DNA of 64,000 bases from NCBI GenBank assembly GCA_973895155.1, contig OZ316893.1, forward strand, positions 11,098,001 to 11,162,000, written 5' to 3'. The notes below the pieces were generated by a model. That model saw nothing but the letters and a program-made list of their open reading frames with translations. It searched no databases and was not told the DNA's origin. The translations under genes and the position numbers were made by a program. Of this stretch, positions 10,793 to 21,702 are shown piece after piece. The first letter of the stretch is position 1; each line of letters opens with the position of its first letter. The stretch comes from Marsupella aquatica. Its lineage: Eukaryota; Marchantiophyta.

Positions 10793-13700
10793 ATGCCTCC
10801 TCAATTGATAAAGACTGAGGATACTTGCCTCACTACAAATGAGGCATGGCAAAGTGCAGCACGACAAATGCGAACAGAGGAAATGGTGACTTTCGTCAAT
10901 ACACCTGACTCAGAGGAAGGCTACCCTTTCTTGAAATCAGAGTTGTGCCATCTTCATTTATTTAAGCATAAAGTGAACCCTAATGTTCATCCTCAAAGCC
11001 CCTACATCGTCACTCAAGCATTTGGAAACTTCATGTTCTCAAAACTAGTAAGCACATTTACATAAATATGCTTGTTACAGTCAGAATTCTTAGTCTGTCC
11101 ATGGGGACATTTCCTTAGTTTCCATTATAGATATCATTATGAAACCTAAATATTTTATGGTGAATTGAGACATTAAGGCATGAACATTCTGATCAGTCAC
11201 AATAAAGAGTCAATATCTTCTATTCTTGATTATTTGAAAGTTGATGGAATGAGATTATGACGATTCATACAGTTGACTTTGTCTAAATGGGATATGAATG
11301 TAATGATCACTGGAACTAGTTTTCAATTTGAATAAAGATCCAGGAGTTTTGTTTTTCATAAGTGTAAATGCCAGAAATCACAAAAAGAATGTAATTATAA
11401 CTTTAGTTTGATGTTAGATTGAGGACAGTCGTAGGAAACAATTGGAAGCTGGCATGCTAGCTAGGATTACCTTGGTCCAGGAGGGGCAAAAGAAATAAGT
11501 GGTTGTATTGTGCAACATTTTTATTGCTAAAATGACGTTTCCTGGTCAGCTTCAATCATACAAGTCTCAGGAAGTATGGTCCCAAAAAGAGAAGTGAAAA
11601 TCACTTGACTGGTTACCCCCTATCATCAGGTTCATAATAAGATGAACTTACTCTTGAGATTCATGTGTCTGGCTGAAGCAGGAGCTGAAACACTCACAAG
11701 TCTAATATTCTCATGTTTGAATAATTTGCATATATAGGCTTTCCTCATATATCAGTTTAGGCCAAACACCAATTCTCTGAGCATGCATGTGGTATTAAGG
11801 GTTGTATTGACATTGAGTAGGTGCGAACACTCAGGGAGAAGGACTTAATTGTCCGTCAAAAGTCTGTAACATGGTGTGTAGAGTTGATGAGCGTGGGTGA
11901 AAATCGTGCGCGATGTGTGCTTGCAGGTATATGATTGTTTGAAGTTTTGTTCCAACACAAGAACTAGAAAGACTCATTCATGTTTTGATAAATCTCCTAG
12001 AACAAAGTCTATCTCATGTTCTTGTGGGATTATTTAATGGACCTTGAATATGTGAACTTATTCAGTGTCTTCGTCTTTGCCACTAATGAACAAAGATGAT
12101 TTGTTCCTTCTAATATCTTCTGTGGGAGAGAAGGGTTGCTTGATAAACAAATTGTTCTAATTCCAGACAATTTATAAACACGTCTCCCTGTATGTCTCCA
12201 AACTCATTGCAGTTTGTTTTGAAACTTGGGCTCACCTTGCTTATTTCTGGAATAAAATAAAGTTACTTAATACATTGTTTGATTAGAGTCTTCAATAAAA
12301 TGACACATTAAGTTGTATCTATTCCAGGGATTGTACCAATATTAGCAGACATGGTACAAGAGAAGGATATGTATATAAGACAGCAACTTGCACTTTGCTT
12401 CAAACACCTTGCTGAAGGTACAATTGTGTTCACATGTTTCATTGCACTGCCCTTTACTCAAACAATTGGGATTCTTTGAGCCTTAGTTCCACACATGCAG
12501 GGCAGGAATATATTTTGTGGGTCTATTGTTCATTTTCCCACATCTGACTATTTGTTTTTTAAAGTCATCACTTCCTTATGCAGTTTTCTTTACTATTGTA
12601 CGTGCAGCGGGTCAAGAAATTTGTGATTTAATGTGCTTTCTTCATGTGGTTAAAGGACTCATTCTGATGGTACTTCTTGGACCCCTTACATTATTCAGAA
12701 GCACTAAATGAGGAAGTGAAATCTTCTGATCCACTAAAAGTGAACTCAGTGTTTACTCTTGCTCATACTAAGCATTCAAAAGTCTTGACCCATGTATAAA
12801 GGGCATGCTAAACTCACCCATGATCCACTAAAAGCAAAGGGTCGGTAAGGCCAAGGAGGCATGCTTAGATGATTAGTTCAAATTAATATAAACGCTTATC
12901 ATCCCTGCTACATCAACAAGGCTTATTTTGGGGCAGATTTAATGGCATGTTTCAAATTGTGTGGGTAGATTATGGAAATTGTTAACTTTGCAATGACCAG
13001 ATGAGAGTGAAATACATTGATTATCTGAAAGGCTAGAACAAATCACTACCTTTTCTGACACTGGAAAAAGTGAGACATGGGTACCAAAATTCTTTCATAT
13101 CAATTTTGCCTCTCCCCTTCACTTTCTCTTTGCAAGTAAGACATACACAAAACAATCAAACACTTCAAGATCCTGTGAATCATGAGCATTTCAAAGACTT
13201 TGGGAAAGCTGGCAATACATTGATTCCCAATTTGGAAGAACCTCAGATGGACAAGCTAGACTACTGTAGATTGAATGAAATCAGTGTAATTATAACTCTT
13301 TTTGACTGTCTAGAGTACTTGGTGCAAAGCAATGGATTGATCTAAGCTAAAACCAATCTCAGTATAAGTACTCTATGGATATTGGATTTTTTGCAGGTTG
13401 GCAATGATAATCTAATCCTAAGAGGGAATGCATTGCAAGCTCTTGAAGCCCTATGCGCCATATCTCAGACAGGTTTGATCCCTTCTTCTGAGCAACTATT
13501 TAGCTTAAACTGGAGGAAGTTCACAACAGTCATTTAAAAGACAACATAGGGCTTCTCTTTCTTTCCTAGCTTGAGAGATCTCTGACAATGTAATCATGAT
13601 GTTTTTCTCTTGTGATTCCTATTCTTAACTGACAGTGAGGAAAGAATTAATGAAAGGAGGGAAGACATTGCGCTACATCCTAAAAATAATAAAGGAGGAG

Positions 13701-16429
13701 TATGATATAAAGTGTACCATATGGGCTTTGGAAGTCTTGTCAAAATGTATATCGTGTGGAAACTACGATGAAAAGGCATTGGTGGAGCTTCTGCAAGTGG
13801 ATGCAGTGACAGTCGCACTCTCCCTTATTCAAAGTCCATTTAGGGAACTCCAAGAGTCAGCTTGCCGGTTTTTATGTTTGTTATGGTTTGTAGGCACTAC
13901 CTTCCTAGTAAGCCATTTGTGTATTCCATTTTAGATCAACTGAGGGGTCCATTGAGTCTGCTTCAAGGTTTGGGTATGATAGATACTACTATAATAATCT
14001 GATTAAGTTAATTCTACTGCAAAATATTGTCATTTTGAAAACAAGGTCAGTTTTATTGTATTCTATTAGAAAGTAGAAATGACTCCATGCTCTAGAAAAT
14101 AGACTACATTTGAGATGTTTCAATTAACAATAAGAATTAAGTTTAGGCTACACTAATTTTATATATTAAGATAATCAATATAAGACACTAGTTACTCTTG
14201 TGCAGGTAGTCTATCCTTTGTTATATAATGACTTGGAGTTTGGGATATTTTCATAGGACTCTCCATTGTCAATATTGACAAGGAAGTTTGTAATGTAAAA
14301 TAACAAACACAACTGAGCTACTCAGTTGGTGAAAATGGTGGATTGGTTGACTCTTTGGTCCCAAATGGAATGCCTTGCATCAGTTTCACCTTGTACTTTC
14401 AACTTGAGTCTGGGGTGACAGGATCCAGGACCCTGTCTTCGAGCTCTCACAAAAGTGAGGGTATGTTTCAGTCACAAAGTGGCAGGGGGTCATTTGTCAT
14501 ACACAAGTGAGCCCCATGCTCAGTTCAACAACGGAAGTCTGTAAACCACATATGAGAAAATAAGCATATTTTTAGCGTTATATGCAAAAAAATTTAAAGT
14601 GTCAAAAGTAAATAATGTATTAAAAATGTTTTATAATGTATTTTATAAATTAAAAAGACCATTAGAAGTAGAAATAAAAATATTTCTCAAATACTAAATT
14701 TATAACATACTTTCACACATGGTTCCCCAAATATACAGTTAACTAACCCAGGAAAAGGCTTTCTAAAATAGACTCAGACAAGTACTTCAGTCACACACAA
14801 TTTAAAAGTTTAGAGTGTTAACTTGCAGAAATTAAAGCCATTCACTCACTTTCAAGAATTCATTCTCAAGTGCATCCTACACTTTCTGAAGTGGTGTACC
14901 AGAAAGGTGCAGTGACTTTAGGATTGTCTATGAGCTTGTAACTTCCACAAATTTCTCAGATGGGACTTGTAATCATTCCCTGTGAACAAAATGAGAACTT
15001 GCTCCACTAAATGATCTTAATAACATCTTTTTACAGCCCAGAGAGGCATGGCTGCGTGGTAGCTCACTTGAGTAGTGACTCATAGGTCTTGGGTTCAAAA
15101 GTTATGACTCACTGATCCCTTTCTGTGGGGTTTCACAGATTTCCCCTTAAATTTTAAAATAAAATAAAATAAAATATTTTTACGCTTGTACTCTCCAAGA
15201 GATATAGGAGCACCAAGAATTCCCCCTGGAATGTTCTATGAAATGAGGAGAATTAAGATACAAGCCATTACTTGGGGTGAGTCATTTGGGTGAATCAGCA
15301 TAGCACGGACTAAGTAAACTTTCAGAACACTTCGACATAAAACATTCCCTGATTGTGGGTTTGGTGATGGTTACAACTATCTTCAGCTCCCACTATTTAA
15401 CTCACTTTCTGGTTTGCAGCATGCATAAAGATGGTAAAAGATATGCAGTGGAAGAGAAGGCAGTGGAGTTACTGGTTCCTATGCTAAATGACATTGAGCC
15501 AAGAGTACAAGCATTTGCTTGTGCTGCACTCTGTTGGTATGTTGTTCATCACCTCCTAGATAGTTAATTTGTGAAATAATTTTCTGTTGAGTGAAAGGTC
15601 CAGCTTGGACAATTGTAGACCACAGTTGTTACAGCTACATTGAGAGCATTCTAATGTTTCATACCTCGGACTGCAGCATAACCATTGAAATTCAAGGGAA
15701 GAAAGATTTTGTCCTTTGTGAAGGGATTCCAATTATCTTGAGAATACTCAACCTCACTGATGAGCAACTTTGCTTATTTGATATTGCGGTTAGTCACTTG
15801 TACCTGAACACCATGACACAACTACAAGTTTTTCACATATCAGGGAAGTTGATGATGGAAAGCGTAGGATCTAAATTGGAACATCAGTTGTGAAAGAAGT
15901 TAGGACTTCATTAGGCAAGAAAACGGCAACAAGATTTTCTCAAGGCTCCATGGCATGGATTCAACTTAACACAAGTCTCAATGTAGACTATTTCATCAAT
16001 TTACTCTTTTACTTGCACACCCTTGGAATGAATTGTATTGGAATCTTACATGATCAATGCACTGGTGTGGCTAAATTTGATTTGTGTGGCACTTTTACTC
16101 TGCAGCTCTTGATTAATGTGGCCGAATATCCTATGGCAAGGTCTGAATTGTTCAAGCAGGGCTTGATTTTGTTACGATGTATTGTGAAGGAGTCAACTTC
16201 TCCATTGATGAAGAAGCGAGCTAAATTAGGCTTGCAGCAATTGCATTTCAAGCATCTCCCTCATATCTTCCCTTATGATAAACTGGACAAGTTATATTTG
16301 AAGGAAACTCGGTTTATTGATCACAAGGTTTCTTTGCCAGCTGATGCAGAGCTACGTGCCCCCTCGCCAGCATCCCCAACGTTTGCTAAAAGTTTTTCAC
16401 CTCCAAGGGCTGTGAGGCATACCATATGA
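10793..16429 (+). CDS. RSPH14: Radial spoke head 14 homolog (RSPH14/RSP8), armadillo-repeat protein
   Basis: RSPH14 (RSP8 in Chlamydomonas) is an armadillo-repeat subunit of the radial spokes in motile cilia and flagella. Nine exons with matching phases: 10793-11047, 11821-11926, 12328-12417, 12608-12669, 13397-13472, 13636-13885, 15420-15536, 15677-15788, 16106-16429. They give 463 residues. After an N-terminal extension of about 66 residues the order follows the family: QAFGNFMFSKL (human AFGRRALPKL), LREKDLIVRQKSV, GIVPILADMVQEKDMYIRQ, LRGNALQALEAL, KELMKGG, DGKRYAVEEKAVELLVPML, QGKKDFVLCEGIPIILRIL and LLINVAEYPMARSELF. A basic C-terminal tail of about 75 residues extends past the armadillo part (human protein 348 residues). 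No stop or frameshift is seen in the spliced frame. Introns carry SINE-like insertions. Expression would be expected in sperm-forming cells. Paralogous ARM proteins are the main alternative. Confidence 0.78.
14313..14560 (+). mobile_element. Possible tRNA-derived SINE in RSPH14 intron 6
   Basis: GAGCTACTCAGTTGGT resembles a tRNA A-box region, and TCTTCGAGCTCTC about 110 bp later resembles a B box. No target duplication was established, so the boundaries are approximate. Confidence 0.35.
15035..15176 (+). mobile_element. SINE, CCCAGAGAGGCATG family, copy in RSPH14 intron 6
   Basis: The copy begins AGCCCAGAGAGGCATGG, has an A-box-like GTGGTAGCTCACTTGAG and a B-box-like GGGTTCAAAAG, and ends in an AAAAT-repeat tail. 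TTTTTAC flanks both sides (15028-15034 and 15177-15183). It is closely similar to the copy at 32295. Confidence 0.75.
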
Positions 16430-17285
16430 TTCAATCATATTGTCAAAACATTTTGAGGAGAGCAAGATCTATGCGAATGAGATAGCAATTCTCCTGCCTT
16501 TTTGCAACCTGAATTTGACAGCCACTTAACAAAACCAACATCAATTATGACACCCAGTTTGCCTGATGAAGTATGACAAGCAGGAAGCACTGATGGAACA
16601 GACTCTCACTGACAAATGCTCTTGGCAATATAAGGAGCCTACCAGCTTAACTATCACCTCTCACAGGCAGCCTCAAAAATAAAAGACCATGTCTTCCAAA
16701 ATTGGATAACCATTTTCTAAGCTTGGAGGAGGTGTTATAATTTGCAAATTGATGACAGCAAACAGTTTTAAGCGTAGATGGAGGAGATCTTGCATTGACC
16801 AAGAAGCTATGTTGTGCTAATGCTGCCATATTGCATGCCAGATTGTGAGAATAACTTTGGACAAACTTACTTTTGGCCAAATTCATATTCTTTTCATTCA
16901 ACGGCTAGTGTTTGCTTATAAGAAGCAAGCTAATGTAGCTCATGAGAAATACCAACGAATAAGGGCAAACCTGTAGTCTTTTGGCTTGACAAGTTTCAGT
17001 TTTGCCTGGAATATGTACCTAGCTAGGGATGGTTTCCTTTCTTTTCCTACTGGAGTTTTTGCCTTGTAAATTGAATGTCACTTGCCCCTAATTGGGGGCA
17101 CGTGGACTTCAAAATTAGTTCACTTAATTCTTCTTTCTACCAGGAATTCATTGCCTCCTCCTACAAATCTGTCCTTTTGCCAAAACTTGGGTCCCAACCT
17201 TTTTGAATTGAACTGAATTGAATAAAAGCCAGAGTTCCCCTCACAAGGCACTACTACTTATTGTGAGATCATAGCAGTTCCTTCA
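16430..17285. other. Downstream region of RSPH14; no gene recognised
   Basis: The 3' UTR of RSPH14 should lie at the start of this stretch. A minus-strand open frame (16901-16647) has no recognisable family. AATAAA-like sequence occurs near 17221. Confidence 0.35.
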
Positions 17286-17289
17286 GGTC

Positions 17290-18670
17290 AGTTGTAGATG
17301 ATTGCTCACACTTCCCCTCATGAAGCACCGTGCTATGCTCATAGAGGCGTTCAGCAGATGCAACCAGCTTTGTGTAGAATTCTTTCATGCATCTCATCTA
17401 CTAAGATCTATGAGACTTCTTGACTTTGATTAAGGTCCACTTTTGCTCTCTCCAACATAATAACCTGGTTCAATTTTGCACTTGCTCTTTGTAAAGGCTC
17501 TCTGCACTGGAAATAATTGCATCTGGAAGGCCATGTTTCCTTGCTACATCTCAAAGCTAAGGTCACTCTACTTGAGGGTCGTCAGCTCTCCATGATGGGT
17601 AGTTGCCAGAGTTAACATGGATCCACCAGCTACTACCCCTTCTGCTGGGTTTTTGCCTGCGCTTAACTCATCCAACAACACCAATGACTGCTATGTTGAT
17701 TTTGAAATGATAGTATTACGTTTTATGCAAGTCAAGTGCCTTGAGAATGGTCAAAAAAGTGACTGACCCAATGATTGCTTGTCACCAATATGACTGTGCG
17801 AAACCTGTGTCAAATCATGTTTTGTATACTAGATCCATGGCAAGCACATGATAAAGACCAACTTTGGCCATCAAAACTACCAGACCGGCAACCTTTATAA
17901 TTGCTGTTTTTCCTCCAACATTGGGATCAGTGATTGCCACCACCCTAGTATGTGAACTTATACGACCATCTGTGATGGCCCGGTATATGGGCCCTAGGGC
18001 TCTTTCTTTTGCTGCTGCAGTTTCCGCCTCTGCAATTACAATTTTCACTTAATCTAGAGTAGCCGTGGTTGAAGTGCCCCTTACCCTTGTCCTACTCAAC
18101 AACTTTGTCTACCCCTTCAACTTGGCTTTGGCCTCTCAGGGGCTTCACTCTAAAGGGGGTCTCATGACACGCTCAACATTTTTAGCTATTAAACACCCTA
18201 AAAAATAGGAAAAAGTTTTTTAAAGCTATTTGTCTACCCCTATTTTTCTAGAATATTCTAAAAATATTCCCAAAATTCATTTCTAAAACGTTCTCTTCTC
18301 TTAGAATTCTCAAAATTGGATTTTAAAAACCCTAATGTTCTTCTACATAAATTTAAAAGTATTTTTCTCAACCCAATAAACAAACCCTATATTTACTTTC
18401 ACATGATGGGTAGAAAGGAAATAAGTGAAGACCCCAGGTTTGGCCTTATGTACTGCATGATGGTATTGCTCAGATACCAGCAGAGGATGCCAAAGATTTT
18501 CCAGGTTCATGCATGAGCAACTGATGGTCCTGATTTCCATCAACATCATCTTTCAATTTTTTGGTTCCATGATTTCTAGCTGTCAACAAGTTCAGTTTTT
18601 GGCCACCAATCCATGGACTGTACTTTCCATGAAGTGCCATGACATCCCTGATGACATCAAGCCACACAAT
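17290..18670 (-). pseudogene. MutS2-family pseudogene, interrupted by a MITE
   Basis: Fragments of a MutS2 ATPase appear on the minus strand in family order. They are KYSPWIGGQKLNLL and, in another frame, NLENLWHPLLVSEQ (about 18600-18440); a Walker A region with RVVAITDPNVGGKTAI and VLMAKVGLY (18048-17815); Walker B and switch LVLLDELSAGKNPAEG with ATTHHGELTTLK followed by a stop (about 17700-17570); and LERAKVDLN (about 17440). The canonical GPNTGGKT reads DPNVGGKT. Frames differ between pieces, several stops are present, and a 304-bp transposon sits between the pre-Walker part and Walker A. No Smr domain was seen. Introns are not needed to join the pieces, so it could be a retrocopy, but frames are too damaged to be sure. 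Confidence 0.75.
18135..18438. mobile_element. MITE of the CTCGGGGG-TCACT family, copy 2 (304 bp)
   Basis: Left end CTCAGGGGCTTCACT and right end AGTGAAGACCCCAGG form a slightly diverged inverted repeat. The exact 8-bp duplication TTTGGCCT is at 18127-18134 and 18439-18446. The interior is the reverse complement of the copy at 7681 (for example AGAATATTCTAAAAATATTC). It is inserted in the MutS2 pseudogene. Confidence 0.85.
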
Positions 18671-18831
18671 TATCTCAAGAACAAAGTTGATATTATAGAA
18701 TTGAGACCCAACCTTTGAAGCAATCCCAGATAATTCAGCTCACTCGGCCCCACGCTAGGCTCAAGCAACCTTGAGATTGGTTGTGATAGAATTTTTTTGC
18801 CTTTGGATTCCTTGAGGAAACTAAGGAGCGA

Positions 18832-19150
18832 TTCCCTCGGGGCCACACTCCAAGGGAGGTACCACGTCATGCGCAAAGTTTTCAAATAATAAACACCCAA
18901 AAACTTAAGAAAAGAAAAGAAAAGAAATTATATTTAACCCCTAACTTTATAGAATATTCTAGGGATATTTTCAAATTTGGTATTAAAACCTTGTAGTTTT
19001 TTTTATAATCCACAAAATTGGATCAAAACGTCCCTATTTTCTTCAACAATTTTTTTAAAGTCTTACACCCAATTGAATTAAAAACACGCTAACTTCTTCA
19101 CGCACGATGGTCAAAAGAAAAGAAGTGCGAACCCTGGGTCAATTACACGC
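18832..19150. mobile_element. MITE-family relative, degraded termini
   Basis: The left end CCTCGGGGCCACACTC and right end GAAGTGCGAACCCTGGG resemble the family inverted repeat. The interior shares the AACACCC..AACTTAAGAA and TAGAATATTCTAGGGATATT blocks. No matching 8-bp duplication was found. Confidence 0.6.
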
Positions 19151-19390
19151 TGCAGTGTTGGAGCAACCTAAACAAGAGACGCAATGGCTCCAGCTCCTGT
19201 CCTGATACATACATCCTTGCTTATCTTATACAGACAACTCTTTATATGCCATAGGAACACACAATTCAACCGGAGTGAAACAAGGCAGGAAATATGGATG
19301 CTTCACAATAGAGAGTAATATTGATTCCAGTAACTTAATATGAATATGCATTGGCAGAGAGTACTATGGTATTATGAGCTTGGGGCCTCA

Positions 19391-19700
19391 CACCAAGGGA
19401 GGTCTCATAACATGCGCAAAGTTTTCAAGTAATAAACACCCTAAAACTTAAGAAATAATGTAAAATTTCTCCATGTTATTAAACCCTAACTTTACACAAT
19501 TGAAGTTATCAAATTGAAGCAAAGAAAAGGATGTTCACATAAGAAGAAGAAAGGAGTTGCCATAAAATGCTTAACCTTTTTAAAGGGGTTTTTCAATTCA
19601 ATTGGGCGTAAGACTCTAAATTTTTGTTGAAGAACATAAGAGGAGTTTTATATCAATTTTGAGAATAATAAGAAATATGGGGGTTTTTAATATCAAATTG
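19391..19700. mobile_element. Rearranged MITE-family fragments
   Basis: CTTGGGGCCTCACACC with AACACCCTAAAACTTAAGAA (19391-19460) is in one orientation. TTTTGTTGAAGAACA with ATTTTGAGAATAATAAGAA (19618-19675) is in the opposite one. The two halves look like a rearranged or nested pair rather than one element. Confidence 0.5.
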
Positions 19701-20040
19701 GGAACTTCAAATCCTGCGTGCAACATACACAAGATTATTGCACAGAGGCTATGAATGTAGCAGAAAAAGACACATAAAATTGAGAGCTGTGAGTTTGTGT
19801 TCAATAGAGCTTTTACTTTTACAAGGTAAATTAATGTAATAAACTAAGATCAACACAGATAGATGAGACATGAACTTGAGAGCCTAGAACCTGCTTTGGT
19901 ACAAATGATAATTTTTGCAAAGCATTTTAGACTCTAAAAGAACAGACAAAAGGATGCATAGGTTTTCTATCATACAGTTAAGGTTTGAAGAGCTCCAAAA
20001 TCAAGTACTCCACCTAAAATGCTATAAAATTCCTTCAGCT

Positions 20041-20556
20041 GAGGTCTAATCCAACAGTAATTGGCTCTATTCCTTTGTCGGAGGTGGTGTCAACCCATTA
20101 CAGAGCTCCTTGCCCAGAGTGGTGGATACAAATCCAGCAATCATTGTATCTCACACAGAAGACCACCAAGCATGTACAGTGCTTCTTCAGCTGCATGTCG
20201 TCTATTCTTAACCTCCGGCCTCTTGGGATCTCCTACATACCCCAAATTCCTCCAGCTCCAGTCCCCAGTCTGTGACAGAAATTTGCACATATGAGCAGGA
20301 ATTTGTGGGATATTTTGGCATCTCCAATCATCTCAAACCGGGAGACATTATCCCAAAGGCCAATCATTTCCTTCAATACATATACTATCACACTGCAAGA
20401 AAAAAGTACCAAACTGGGCAACAGGAGACAGGATCCATATTTTTGAGCACCTTGAGCTAGCCTACCCAGACTCATTCTACACATAAGGTGTGCAGCCACT
20501 TCCTCCCTTCTCAGTTGTCTGGTGTTTTTAATGTGGGAGCGCCAAACTGAAGCCAT
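20041..20556 (-). other. Unidentified exon-like stretch or pseudogene
   Basis: On the minus strand 20556-20233 is open (with LRREEVAAHLMCRMSLG). A second frame reads DWSWRNLGYVGDPKRPEVKN and HAAEEALYMLGGLL near 20260-20140, with stops downstream. The composition looks coding rather than random, but I recognise no family, and the frames need a frameshift or splicing to join. Confidence 0.3.
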
Positions 20557-20559
20557 GTC

Positions 20560-21054
20560 AACACATTACACTCTATACATGGGTTGAGTGTAATACTGTC
20601 CAATCCAAGCCATTGGCAAATCTAAAACTAAAATTAGACAATTTAGTTACTAGCAATAACAGGATGCCCGGTCCCATTTATGTACTCAGCACAAGAGTCA
20701 ATCTTGAGGCTCATTAAGAGCCTCAAGTACTGCCCGTGCCTGCTGCCCGGCCCTTTACAATTTTTTTGAGTTTTGAAGAGCATGAATGAACTCCACTTTT
20801 GGGTGGTGTGAATGGTAAAAGGGGAATGGGCTGTCGTGCGCATACACATTGCTACACAACATACATCGCTTGTCACATACATCTAAACATAGTCTACCCG
20901 CCACATCACAAACACCAGAGAATGGAATACAAGTGGAATTCATGTCCTCGCTCATGTCCACACATGTCCAAAACCCACAATAATCTCAATAGAATCAAGC
21001 CACTATCGATGCCAATCAAACATCTGATCCTGTCCAAAATGATCACATATAGAT
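20560..21054. other. Intergenic DNA left of the large transposon
   Basis: Only short overlapping open frames are present here. No feature was recognised. It forms the original flank of the transposon insertion site. Confidence 0.35.
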
Positions 21055-21062
21055 GTTGAGCC
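21055..21062. repeat. Target-site duplication, left copy (GTTGAGCC)
   Basis: GTTGAGCC here is repeated exactly at 31739-31746, immediately outside the opposite terminal inverted repeat of the large element. Confidence 0.9.
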
Positions 21063-21077
21063 CTCGGGGGGGTCACT
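21063..21077. repeat. Left terminal inverted repeat
   Basis: CTCGGGGGGGTCACT, an exact reverse complement of 31724-31738. Confidence 0.92.
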
Positions 21078-21554
21078 GTATGTAGGGCTCTACATCACGT
21101 GCGACGTTTTAGGGTCTGGACCCCCTAACTTTTAAGTGAAATTTTTTTTTCCCCACTCCCTCACTTTCTGAAAAGTGACCATTTTTTGAATTGTTTACCC
21201 CTATAAAACTTTATGGAAAGTTTTATGATGATTTAAAAAATGCCTATTAAGGAAAGTAAAGTACCTCAATAGTGTAGAGCCAATTGTGCAAATTAATGCA
21301 CATTTCCAATACATTCAATGAATTTATATCATGAAGCTGAATATATTGTAAATTGCATTCATTATCATGCAACAACTTGTAGTTTTCACTCTTGAATAGT
21401 GAAGCATGGTGGGTGCCAGATACTATGAATAGGTAACCGAACACCTTAGGTTGCCTATTCAAGGCATCAGTACTCTACCTTGTTTCACAAACTTCCGCAT
21501 GATGATGTCCACATCTCTACCTTCCTTCACAAACTCATGCATGATAATGTCCAC

Positions 21555-21613
21555 ATGACGGAGGGGAATTGAACCCCTGATTGAGCATAAATCTCAATTT
21601 GCCAATCCGCCAT
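21555..21613 (-). repeat. tRNA-like sequence inside the transposon
   Basis: On the minus strand a 7-bp acceptor-like stem (ATGGCGG with CCGTCAT) encloses a perfect T-arm (AGGGG, TTCAATT, CCCCT). The total is 59 nt, too short for a functional tRNA because the D and anticodon arms are reduced. It is most likely a tRNA pseudogene or the head of a SINE. Confidence 0.5.
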
Positions 21614-21702
21614 CCCCTACTCTACTCCCTCCCACTAACCCTACACATGCATTACATACACACACAACAAACTACTTTTAATAAACCATAGTCAATTATA
21701 TA

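Noticed and set aside
17815-18048. Functional MutS-family gene
   Set aside because: Stops, frameshifts, an altered Walker A and an internal transposon show it is a pseudogene.
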